Positions 44,387 to 54,143 of a stretch of 64,000 nt of DNA are shown in pieces. Origin of the DNA: Blattamonas nauphoetae (Eukaryota > Preaxostyla > Oxymonadida); assembly GCA_033064195.1 (NCBI GenBank), contig JARBJD010000052.1, forward strand, positions 186,001 to 250,000, written 5' to 3'. The position numbers and the translations under genes were made by a program. Within the stretch, counting starts at the first letter, position 1. Each line of letters opens with the position of its first letter. Below the pieces are notes generated by a model. It was given only the letters and a program-made list of their open reading frames with translations, did not search any database and was not told where the DNA came from.

Positions 44387-46070
44387 TTATTGTATCTTCA
44401 ACCACTCGCGTTCTTGCTCCTTCGCCCATTCGTGCTCTTGCTCCTTCGCCAATTCGTGCTCTTGCTCCTTCGCCCATTCGTGCTCTTGCTCCTTCGCCCA
44501 TTCGTGCTCTTGCTCCTTCGCCCATTCGTGCTCTTGCTCCTTCGCCAATTCGTGCTCTTGCTCCTTCGCCCATTCGTGCTCTTGCTCCTTCGCCCATTCG
44601 AGCTCTTGATGCTTCGCCCATTCGTGCTCTTGCTCCTTCGCCAATTCGTGCTCTTGCTCCTTCGCCCATTCGTGCTCTTGCTCCTTCGCCCATTCGAGCT
44701 CTTGCTCCTTCGCCCATTCGTGCTCTTGCTCCTTCGCCAATTCGTGCTCTTGCTCCTTCGCCAATTCGTGCTCTTGCTCCTTCGCCCATTCGTGCTCTTG
44801 CTCCTTCGCCCATTCGTGCTCTTGCTCCTTCGCCCATTCGTGCTCTTGCTCCTTCGCCCATTCGAGCTCTTGCTCCTTCGCCAATTCGAGCTCTTGCTCC
44901 TTCGCCAATTCGTGCTCTTGCTCCTTCGCCCATTCGTGCTCTTGCTCCTTCGCCCATTCGTGCTCTTGCTCCTTCGCCAATTCGAGCTCTTGCTCCTTCG
45001 CCAATTCGTGCTCTTGCTCCTTCGCCCATTCGTGCTCTTGCTCCTTCGCCCATTCGTGCTCTTGCTCCTTCGCCCATTCGAGCTCTTGATGCTTCGCCCA
45101 TTCGTGCTCTTGCTCCTTCGCCAATTCGTGCTCTTGCTCCTTCGCCCATTCGTGCTCTTGCTCCTTCGCCCATTCGAGCTCTTGCTCCTTCGCCCATTCG
45201 TGCTCTTGCTCCTTCGCCAATTCGTGCTCTTGCTCCTTCGCCAATTCGTGCTCTTGCTCCTTCGCCCATTCGTGCTCTTGCTCCTTCGCCCATTCGTGCT
45301 CTTGCTCCTTCGCCCATTCGTGCTCTTGCTCCTTCGCCCATTCGAGCTCTTGCTCCTTCGCCAATTCGAGCTCTTGCTCCTTCGCCAATTCGTGCTCTTG
45401 CTCCTTCGCCCATTCGTGCTCTTGCTCCTTCGCCAATTCGAGCTCTTGCTCCTTCGCCCATTCGTGCTCTTGCTCCTTCGCCCATTCGTGCTCTTGCTCC
45501 TTCGCCAATTCGAGCTCTTGCTCCTTCGCCAATTCGTGCTCTTGCTCCTTCGCCCATTCGTGCTCTTGCTCCTTCGCCCATTCGTGCTCTTGCTCCTTCG
45601 CCCATTCGTGCTCTTGCTCCTTCGCCAATTCGAGCTCTTGCTCCTTCGCCAATTCGTGCTCTTGCTCCTTCGCCCATTCGTGCTCTTGCTCCTTCGCCCA
45701 TTCGTGCTCTTGCTCCTTCGCCCATTCGAGCTCTTGATGCTTCGCCCATTCGTGCTCTTGCTCCTTCGCCAATTCGAGCTCTTGCTCCTTCGCCAATTCG
45801 CGCTCTTGTTCCTTCCTCGCTATCCACTCAAGCATCATCCTTTTCCTTGACTTTCTTATACTTTCTTTTTTGTATTTGCCTTGTAGTGTCTGTTGGGACG
45901 ACATTCTTTGCATCAAGTTCCCATGAGTTCGCGTGATGATTCATTATCGCCGTAACTGCAAATAATTGGTCAGACTCCTTTTGGATAGGATTTGCAAGGA
46001 TTCTCGGATGATCAACAAGTGCGTTGGAGATCATGAGGATGATGGAAATTGTCGACCCAAAAATGTCCAT
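44387..46070 (-). CDS. Repeat-bearing coiled-coil protein (8-residue repeat), doubtful gene
   Basis: A minus-strand frame from 45916 reads MMQRMSSQQTLQGKYKKESI RKSRKRMMLEWIARKEQERE, then about 58 tandem copies of the 8-residue unit EWAKEQEH (variants L for W, L for H), ending in TAA at 44387. Upstream, in another frame, ILMISNALVDHPRILANPIQ KESDQLFAVTAI looks like a real helical domain. I favour this frame because the non-repeat N-terminus is a plausible charged helix that runs into the repeat in phase. The repeat is open in other frames too, so coding is not proven. Confidence 0.35.
44412..45816. repeat. 24-bp tandem repeat array, about 58 copies
   Basis: The unit is CTCTTGCTCCTTCGCCMATT plus CGNG. 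Copies differ mainly at three positions (CCCATT/CCAATT, GTG/GAG, and rare GATGC for GCTCC). Several blocks of copies recur in the same order, for example 44570-44900 and 45050-45380, so the array grew by duplicating blocks as well as single units. There is no intervening unique spacer, so this is not a CRISPR. Confidence 0.95.
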
Positions 46071-46138
46071 GCCTTGATGAGAATTCCAACGTACACGTTT
46101 AGGAGATGCTTACACTTGAAATAGGTCAGAGACAGACA

Positions 46139-47056
46139 TCAAAAAGCGAGAGAAACAGTCATCAGATTGTGTTGGGGGAGATCCGATGGTGGCGTCCATC
46201 TGGAGGTTGGAGATGTTCCAAGTGGAGAGAGGTATTTCATTGCTTTCTGTCCTTGGCATGCACTTGTGTACTTTTGGACTTTGTTTGAGAAATGTTCGCT
46301 TGCGATGGCGCCTGTTGACTGTGTCTCAACCTTGAATGCTTTGGCGTAGCAGGCTTGATTGGAAGAGACGAAACACTGCTGAAACCACGGACAGACACGA
46401 ACGGACTGGTTTTGCGGGTGATTTTTGGTGGTTGACGGAGAGAGTGAGAAGAGATGGTGAAGAAGCATGTCGATCCGTGCGAGGCTTTGGTTGGACTTGT
46501 GAAGTCCTGAACAACGAAAAAGTCGGAGTAGGTTGGAGAGGAGCTGGCTTTGCGGGAGAGAAAGAGACATTTGGAGTGGATTGGGTGGGGATGACAAGTG
46601 ACAGTGATGACATGCTTGCGGCATCCGCATTAAGAGCAGGTGTTTGTATTGCAGTATTTCCCATTTCATCTATCTCAACTTTGCTATGTACTTCGAAAAC
46701 AGCTGAGCTGAATGTCACCATTGAAAGAGAGTTGTTCAGGTCTGGTCGGCGAGCTGTGTTTAGTTCGTTGGCCAGAGTCATCGAGATCATTGATTGCTTC
46801 ACCGCTGATGAGACTGGGGTTTTCATAGCTAGGGTTTGTGAAAGCGTGTATTTTTGAACTTTCAGGGAGATTAGCGGAGTCGTGGATAGCATCGCACATG
46901 TCTAGCCAGGAAACTTGATTTGGGGGACATAAATGGGTTCTTTCGGTTTGACAGCCCATTTTGAGTGGGATATTCATGCGAAAGTGGTCGAGAACTCTCA
47001 CGGGAACGCCAAGAAAGGCGAACCCCCAAATGATCTATATGTCGGTATTTAGCCAC
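46139..47056 (-). other. Fragmentary coding-like region, unidentified
   Basis: Minus-strand open pieces include QVSWLDMCDAIHDSANLPES and SLSLVIPTQSTPNVSFSPAK, while 46336-46857 is also open on the plus strand. No domain is recognisable and frames change several times. A stretch at 46181-46226 repeats a segment near 43324-43368 (GGCGTCCATCTGGAGGTTGG), suggesting both derive from one parent gene. Best read as decayed gene pieces. Confidence 0.3.
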
Positions 47057-48300
47057 GTCTGGTCATTGGGGACGAATGAGCTTGTCATTCCAATGAAATG
47101 AAATACAGTAAGATCAGCAAATATTGTGGTGTTTCAGACGTTGGTCATATCTGTGTAGAACGAGGGCTGGAAGTCGGAGTTCAGGAAAAGGAGGAGAGAT
47201 ATCGCGAGGCAAGCGATGATCAGATTTTGGGGAGAATTTTTTAAGGAATACAGTGAGGATGTAAAGAACCACATTTGTCAACATGACGAGTAAATTGAAG
47301 CTGTAAGTTTGGGATGTGAAGGGGTTTGATAAATGAGGTCATATGAACGGAATTAATTCAAACAGCAAGTTCTCTCGATGGAGCTGCTGTGTGAGCGACT
47401 CAGAAGCTCGCCACCGCGATCTCCGTTTCAGATTGGAGTGTGATCAAGATATCTATGATATACCCATTATGAGAAATAGGACAATACGAGGATGAAAACA
47501 ATGGAGAGGCATACTGACATTGTGAATCTTTAGTATCTCATTTCATTCGGTGGAGTCCATTTGAGATCGAATTGAGATCGAGTCACCTATTTCTGAGAAA
47601 TGAAGAGAAAGTGGATAAGGAGAGTGAAAAAACAATTAAGATGAATACAGATACTGTGAAATATCCACATTTCACTTCATTGCTACGCAATCAAGAGTGA
47701 GAAGTGGGGAATATTTTGTGTCGGACAGATCTCCACGAATCTGAATTCTACCAAGAAGAAAATGACTGAAAGTCAGACGAGGAAAGTATTGGATGGAAAA
47801 GTGAACTCAAATAACGTGGTAAGAGATCCTGAAAGAAAAGAGTGGACAATCATACGATGCGATGGGTGCGATGATCAGATCAAAGGACAGGACAGGACAG
47901 GACATGTCCGATTTGTCCTCTTTTGAGTTAAGTGCAGAAGTTGGATGAACTAATTGAGAGAAAGTTCCAGTATGAATATAAGGTGCTTGTCCGATTTTGT
48001 CTTACTCTGTCCTCTCTTGGGCCGATCGTCCTATAAACTCCTATTTAGGAGTTTGTAGGACAGAGCCTCTACAGCTCGTGATTCGCCACCAAATCGGTTT
48101 TCACGCACTTTGACGCCCTTTTCAACAATTTTAGACGTGGATGAACGAATCTTGAATGATAAAGTTCACTATAGTGCCAGAAAAAGACAACGCAAATTTG
48201 TCGGTACGGAATCGTCTTTTAGAGACATTCTTAGGCGTAATACTGAGCAAAATGAAGACAAAGAGTGTTTTGCGAGCAGAGAGAAGGTGAATTCAGACGA
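47057..48300. other. Non-coding stretch with GGACA-rich repeats
   Basis: About 1.2 kb without a convincing gene. At 47884-47925 a run of GGACAGGACA units is followed by TGTCC motifs, and near 48025-48060 a short palindrome (AACTCCTA/TAGGAGTT) is surrounded by TGTCC/GGACA. The same motifs occupy the subterminal regions of the hAT element at 3823-7234, so this is probably the 3' non-coding end of the hAT element whose transposase starts at 50199. I could not fix its terminus. Confidence 0.4.
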
Positions 48301-48324
48301 AATAAATGCATATCAAGCTGGATT

Positions 48325-50199
48325 TCAGAATCGGACAAGACCTCTGTCCTCTGTCCTCATGATTTGGTCACTTGTCCGTCCGCTTAACATCATAAATTTC
48401 CATTGGGTCAGGACGTGTCGGTGAAGCAGAGGAGGGATGAATCGTTTCAGTTTCTCTGCTGCTGAGAGAATGGCCATATCTGTGACTGGAGAATCTGGAA
48501 GAAGGAGAAATTCGTGTGGGAGAAAGTTCAGATCGGTACAGTCGTCATTTTCGAAGAATAGTCGATTGAGCTCGTTGATGAGATCTGAACGCATGTTCAA
48601 CACCTCAAGAGCAACGTCGTGTAGTTTATCTGCATAGTCTTCAGGTGCTTGATTTTTCACAGCTTCCAAAAGGATTGGGGTGAGATTCTCAGCAGTCATT
48701 GAGCGAAGATGATGTTGAAGTGTTTGAACCACAATCTGACTTTGATGAGGTGTCATCTCGTTTGCTTGAAGGATTTGAAGTGGACCAGCAGTCATTTTCA
48801 GTATGTAATTGAGCCCCTCAAGTCGGAGAATGTTTTCATTTTTTCCAAAGAAAGAACACAATTCCCGAATGCGTGGGTCGGTTTCTGTTTTGTGAATCTC
48901 ACAAATGATTTCATGGTATTCCAACACTTGCGATACTGACACCGAGTACGTGCTCCATCGAATTTTCAATGGTTTTGACAATGATCTTGTCGGGAGATGT
49001 CGACGAGCGAGTTCTGTGGTGAATTCTTTCTTCTTTTGGTGGGATTTGGTAACTGAATGAATCAACAGGTTGGCATTGTTGATCAGGAGCTGAGAGATTG
49101 GATGAGCAGGTGAATCAAAAGAATGCTTCAGACTCAGATTAAACCGGTGAGCAGAGCAGTGATGGTGGAGAATATGACGATACTCGTTTTGGAGTTGCCT
49201 AACAAACCCTTTGTGCGACCCGATCATGGCGGGATCGCCATCGGAAGTGACACAGACAATTTGAGAGATGTCGATGGATGCGTTCGTCATGATTGTTTTG
49301 AAAGTTGTATAGAGTTGAACTCCAGTCGATCCTGCAGTCATTTCTTCGAGTCCCACCAGGACTGTTTCTAGTCGTGAATTATGCACATATTTCAGGTTCA
49401 CACAGAGAACCGTCGTTGAAGTCCTGTCAGTTGATGTATCCAGCATTACGGCCAGTGGGGTTCGATCTGTGATCTCTCCTTTGATTTTTTTGAGGTAAAA
49501 TAGATCGATACTGTCGGCAATGGACCAAAACAATGCCATGTCAGAAATTTTGGTTCTTCCGACAAAGTGTGGATTGTTCACGGAATTCAACAAATCTGTT
49601 GTTGAGTTGAATTGACTGCATGCATTTCGTTCGTGGGCGATAAAATTGACCGCTTTGACTTGGTTGATCTTGTGCTGGTTCAGCGATTTTGTATCTTCGA
49701 CTGGGAGTTGAACTGGAAGGACAGAGTGTTGTTTGATCCATCGTGCTACTGCATCTTTGTGCGTATCGGATTGGACATGGCCGAGCACACTATTAGAGGA
49801 CGTTGGATTGGCTTTCACAGTGATGTAATGATCTCGTGTCTTTGGGATGTCGTTTTGAGAGAACGAACAAATTCTGCAGATAATCCCTCCATCTGACAGT
49901 GAAAAGCAGGATGCATTGTCCGGTCCGATGCATTCTGGTCGGTTCACCCACGTTGGATATAGATGCCTTGCTCGTTCCGCTGGGGTCAGTGTTTCATTTC
50001 TTGTCTCTTTTGACTCATCCTCCTTCCCGATGTCATTTACGAGTTCTTGATTGTCAGATAGCTCAGATTGATTGAAGCTGGTGAGCTCATCATCATCATG
50101 AATCATTGCAACCTGTTCCTTGGTTTTATCTGAGCGCTTCTTCTCTTGATAGATGCTGTATTGCAAGAGAGTGAGCTGTTTACTCCTGTTTTCGGACAT
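48325..50199 (-). CDS. hAT-like transposase lacking the usual C-terminal end
   Basis: Start at ATG 50199 (MSENRSKQL). An N-terminal BED-like zinc finger, CRICSFSQND ... HVQSDTHKDAV, is followed by an RNase H-like fold: PLAVMLDTSTDRTSTTVLCV (first Asp), CVTSDGDPAMIGSHKGFV (second Asp region) and HHHCSAHRFNLSLKHSF. This matches the hAT/DUF4371-type domesticable transposases with a C-terminal all-alpha region. It stops (TGA) without the hAT dimerisation motif SxPVERxFS, which is found alone at 42.4-42.66 kb. It lies 110 bp from the 3' end of the solenoid gene. It may supply transposase for the non-autonomous element at 3823-7234 (shared GGACA motifs; inference). Confidence 0.75.
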   Translation of the reverse strand: MSENRSKQLTLLQYSIYQEKKRSDKTKEQVAMIHDDDELTSFNQSELSDNQELVNDIGKEDESKETRNETLTPAERARHLYPTWVNRPECIGPDNASCFSLSDGGIICRICSFSQNDIPKTRDHYITVKANPTSSNSVLGHVQSDTHKDAVARWIKQHSVLPVQLPVEDTKSLNQHKINQVKAVNFIAHERNACSQFNSTTDLLNSVNNPHFVGRTKISDMALFWSIADSIDLFYLKKIKGEITDRTPLAVMLDTSTDRTSTTVLCVNLKYVHNSRLETVLVGLEEMTAGSTGVQLYTTFKTIMTNASIDISQIVCVTSDGDPAMIGSHKGFVRQLQNEYRHILHHHCSAHRFNLSLKHSFDSPAHPISQLLINNANLLIHSVTKSHQKKKEFTTELARRHLPTRSLSKPLKIRWSTYSVSVSQVLEYHEIICEIHKTETDPRIRELCSFFGKNENILRLEGLNYILKMTAGPLQILQANEMTPHQSQIVVQTLQHHLRSMTAENLTPILLEAVKNQAPEDYADKLHDVALEVLNMRSDLINELNRLFFENDDCTDLNFLPHEFLLLPDSPVTDMAILSAAEKLKRFIPPLLHRHVLTQWKFMMLSGRTSDQIMRTEDRGLVRF

Positions 50200-50282
50200 C
50201 AAAAGTGAGAAAAAGCGCACAAATTAAGAAATAAGAGACAAATATTGAACTACTTAATTTGGTAACTGATCTCACCTCCAAA

Positions 50283-50318
50283 AGGCGAAGGTGAGGTCGA
50301 CAGACCTCACCTTCTGCC
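50283..50318. other. Perfect hairpin between hAT transposase and solenoid gene
   Basis: Two complementary arms around AAGGTGAGGTC / GACCTCACCTT lie between the 5' side of the transposase gene and the TGA of the solenoid gene, with further CTCACCT copies on both sides (50272 and 50330). It could be a terminator-like hairpin or the subterminal palindrome of the hAT element. Confidence 0.4.
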
Positions 50319-50327
50319 TAATTTATC

Positions 50328-53300
50328 TCACCTAATAAATGTCTGTCCATTGGGATCGTTGTTTTGACCGAACTGAGTCAGTAATGATGTGTCAAGCAAA
50401 CATTCCACAGCACCCACCACATCCTCCAGACCTTCCTCTCGAAGACAGACACGCATCTGAACGGCTGTCTGCTCGATGGAGGGATCGAAGGGTGGGCGGA
50501 AGAGGATGGAGAAGAGTACCATCTTCCACAGAGTTGGAAGGTAAAACTCGACGATGACAATTCGAGACGAGATCGGACACTCAATCATCCCATTCATTGT
50601 CCACATCGCAGCAAACTGAAGATTCTCGAAGAACGAGAGACTCAGCTCGGATGGAGTCGAGGCTTCCTCGGATTGAGGAGTGAGTGCATCTCGTCTGTTC
50701 CCGTCCAGAAACGCCCAACAAACGAAACCGATGTCCACTTCGCGAGAAATGACTATATTCTTTGGAAGAGTTGTGAGAATACGAAAATTGAATGTTGAAA
50801 GGAGTAATTCAGCAGTGTCAATCAAATGTTTGGTCCATCTTTTCTCCTCTCCTTGTTCAACCTGCGCCTGTCTCGCTCTGTGGAAGGGGATGGAGTTGAA
50901 TAGAAGACGTGGAAGGCGGACCGCACTCTCCAAAGCCAGCTTCAATCGAAGTGTGCGATGGAGGTAGTCACTCGCCTGAATGTTGATGTGGTCTCGTTTG
51001 CTTTGATTGTTTTGTTCGAAGTCATTGCCAAATCGAATGATCCACTCGGCTCTGGCGATCTGGCTCCTCAGAATGTCGTCCAACACAGAGTGTTCGGTCG
51101 GGAAAGAAGGCGACGTTGGGATGAAGTGGAAGGGACTGAGATGTCGGAAGGAACCAGTGTGGATCGAGCGGCGATGGTGAGGATCATGAAACCGAAATGA
51201 TTCTTGGTTGAACCCGAAGAGAGGCTGCAATGGTGTGAGGATTGGAAGGAGGGAGAGACGGAGAGGAGAGAAATTGATGTGCTGGAACAGATGTTGGAAC
51301 ATGTCGAGGCCATCTCCAAGAAAGTGGAGATGATGATCGATGTCATCGTCTCCCTTGAGAGCGATCTCTGGTTGTCGATACATCAGAAACACTCGGCTCA
51401 CAGTCTCACCATATTCCACAGCGATCCCTCCAATTCTTTGAAGAAAGATCGTCGTGTTGTCGCCTGAATATTCAAGAAGATCGGCGATCACACGAATCAG
51501 TTGCAGAACCAGTCTCCACGCCTCGGCGGCCACTCGAAATCTGTCGAGACGCTTCCCCAACCGGACAAGGAGCGAGGAGTGTTTGGAGAGGAGTGAGGTC
51601 AGCTCATCGGAGTCAGGCTTAACTTTCACGACGGTGAGAGTGCAGGCACGAAGGATGAAGAATGCTTCGTTGTTGTCAGTCTCGTCGGAGAGGACGGAGA
51701 GAAGAGGGACGAGTGGATTGCACAACTTGAACAAGAATCGATCATTCGATGACACAATCATCCAAATCTGCATCACAATCTCTCTCCGTTCCCCCACGCC
51801 ACTCTCCAACCGACCAACCAGCTCGGCCAGAATCGGTCTGCACAGCTCGGCCGCCTCATCCGAAAACGGGCCGAGCTGTTCCGGTCCTCTTCCAGCCGTC
51901 GACCACCGCACACCGTATTCCACACTCCGCACAAGCTGAGGTGGGAGCGATGGGCCGAGTCGGGCGAAGAAGAGAGCCACTTTTCGGACGAGGTCGGGGG
52001 TGATCACGCGTGGGATTATTTCAGTAAAGTCTGAAAAGTCGAGAAGGTGGAAGATGAGGAAGCATTGCGAGGAGAGGTCGGCGTGGGGAAGGAGGAGGAA
52101 GACGAGAGACACGGTGGACTCCACGTCCATCCGCACTGTTTTGGTGAACACTGAGCCTGACTGCCATTCCTCGTATGTTGGTTTGAGCCAGCAAGTCAGT
52201 GTCAGACAGATTCTGAACAGGTGCGATTTGCTCGTTTTGTGATTGGTCGGTTCAGACACACTGTCGTTGGTGGAGTCAGAATCGTTGTTGGGTGTGAATG
52301 TCGAATCAGTCAGCTGGTCGTTGGATTGGAGACAATCACATTCAGCCGAGAAAAGCACAGAAATCAACAAGCACGCCACTCGATGGAGGAAGATTGCTGG
52401 AGTTGATGCGACTTCTTGAAGCTGTCTAAAGTGGACAGATCGAGGATACTCCACACTTTCTGGTTCTTGTTCCGTTTCTTCAGACTTAGTCTCGTCATCT
52501 GTTTCTCCATCACTCTCTTCGTTGTTTTCTGCCTCGTTTGATTCTTTGTCTCGTTCCTCCTCTGTCTCTCTCCTTCCCAGCAACATCAACACTCCTTCAG
52601 CAAAAGACAGAGTGTCTTCTTTCTGCCTTCCCTCGCCCAGCCACTCCATCTCCAAATCTCCACGTCGAACCTCTCGCTCCAACAGAAGGCTCTCCAACTC
52701 TCTTTCGGATATCTGAAACATGCGGGCCAGGAGGTTTCGAGCTGGTTTGTGGAACTTGTAGTCCGACACGACGCTGAGCAGAGACAGAAAAAGTACATCA
52801 AAGGCGAGGTCTGTTCTGGCTGATGAATCAACGTCATTCCTGTTTGTGAGATCGGGAGGAGTGGAAAGATATCGAGACAGATCGTGGATGGAGAAGCGTG
52901 TGTTGATCTCATCGATGGCAGCGATGAGAAGGGGCGTCGGTCGAGTGAGGATGATTTGGGAGGGTGCAGAAGGATCAGAAGAAGGCTGGCAGCTGTCGAC
53001 GAGAAACTCCATCAAATACCACTTCAAATGGTACTCCCGCATTGCTCTTAGCATCAGTCCGAGTCCAACTGATTGCAAAGAGAATTGACAGAGAAATGTG
53101 TAGAACTGGACGAAATGATGAGACAAAGCGAGGACACACGGATTCGGATAGTTCTGAAGGAGTGATGCCGTTAGATCGAGCGAGGATGATGCGAGAAAGG
53201 ACATTGACCAACATAGTCTCACAATTTTCGGATAATGGGGATTGTTCTACGAGAATGAAAACGAGAACGAAAACAGACCAAGAATCAAAAGACAGTCCAC

Positions 53301-54143
53301 GACGCATTTGGCGAGATGTGTAAATCTCAATGAAATGATGCAAATAATATATGAGCGTGGAAAAAAATCAAATTTTACTGAATTCAGATTTAGTTGTTGA
53401 GTACACATAAGAAAGGTGAATTTATAGATTTCAAGCCTGATCGCGCATGAAATGGCCTTTCTAAGATCAGCACATTTTTGCACACTTTTTATTGCAAAAC
53501 AAGTTCAAAGACAGGGAAAGGATGGAAAACAACAAAAAAAGAGGTCTCTATGTGAAACAATGGACAAAATACATCCATTAAAGAGAAAAATTGAAAAAAC
53601 GTGAGATTTCAGAGTTGATCGTGACAACTTTTATGTTTTTATGAAATTGAAAAAAGTTCAGAAATGATGTATTTAGGGATGATAAACGAAGAAAGATAAT
53701 TTTTTAGGAGAATTACTGCGTCAGTACGATTTTGTGACGCGAGGATTATTTCATTGAGAACTACACAGATGCTGAAACAATCAACTAATAACGAGGCACA
53801 CGATACGGTTGGGAATGAAATATTGACTGAACGGCTCAGAGAAGCCATCTTCGAACCATCCAACATTCTCGTCTGTTACAATTCCTTCAGATGCTGAAAC
53901 ATGAAAATATGGCTCAAGCAATGATCGAGTGGACGTACCTCGGAGATGATCGAGAAGAAATTGAATTGTATCCTCTTGGAAGAGAGCGAAGGTGTTTCGG
54001 AGAAGGGTCTGTTCCTTGGTCTGACGAGATGAGAATGAAACTGGCCATGCAAACTGTGGGGGAACAAGGAATGATTGATTGATTCCAAGGATTACCTTGA
54101 CGATCAAACATGTCTGAATCTTGAAGTGATTGGATCTAACCAT
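50328..54143 (-). CDS. Large alpha-solenoid protein, exon interrupted by a MITE
   Basis: The start is ATG 54143 (MVRSNHFKIQTCLIVK), then short introns (42-45 bp; donors GTAATCC and GTACGTCC, acceptors CCACAG and TTTCAG) give KFAWPVSFSSRQTKEQ, ASEGIVTDENVGWFEDGFSE and HLAKCVVDCLLILG. The last exon (about 53225-50328) is open for over 960 codons with repeated amphipathic helices, such as LVRKVALFFARLGPSLPPQL and RVAAEAWRLVLQLIRVIADL, plus an acidic loop (EESDGETDDETKSEETEQEP). The pattern suggests a HEAT/ARM-like solenoid; I cannot name it. The 449-bp MITE at 53318-53766 lies a few bases into one exon. The border at 53.25 kb is not fully resolved. Stop TGA. Confidence 0.6.
53318..53766. mobile_element. 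449-bp MITE, copy 2 (4-bp duplication AGAT)
   Basis: Same element as at 40624-41072: identical length, same orientation, same TIR (GTGTAAATCTCA ... TGAGAACTACAC). AGAT is duplicated at 53314-53317 and 53767-53770. It lies inside an exon of the minus-strand solenoid gene, five bases after a 3' splice site. Near-identity of the two copies points to recent movement. Confidence 0.9.

Noticed and set aside
44412-45816. Possible CRISPR array
   Set aside because: Units are contiguous 24-bp repeats with no unique spacers and there are no cas genes; the setting is eukaryotic.
50283-50318. Hairpin taken as the exact terminus of the hAT element
   Set aside because: No matching end or 8-bp duplication could be found on the other side near 47.6-48.3 kb, so the element's limits remain open.
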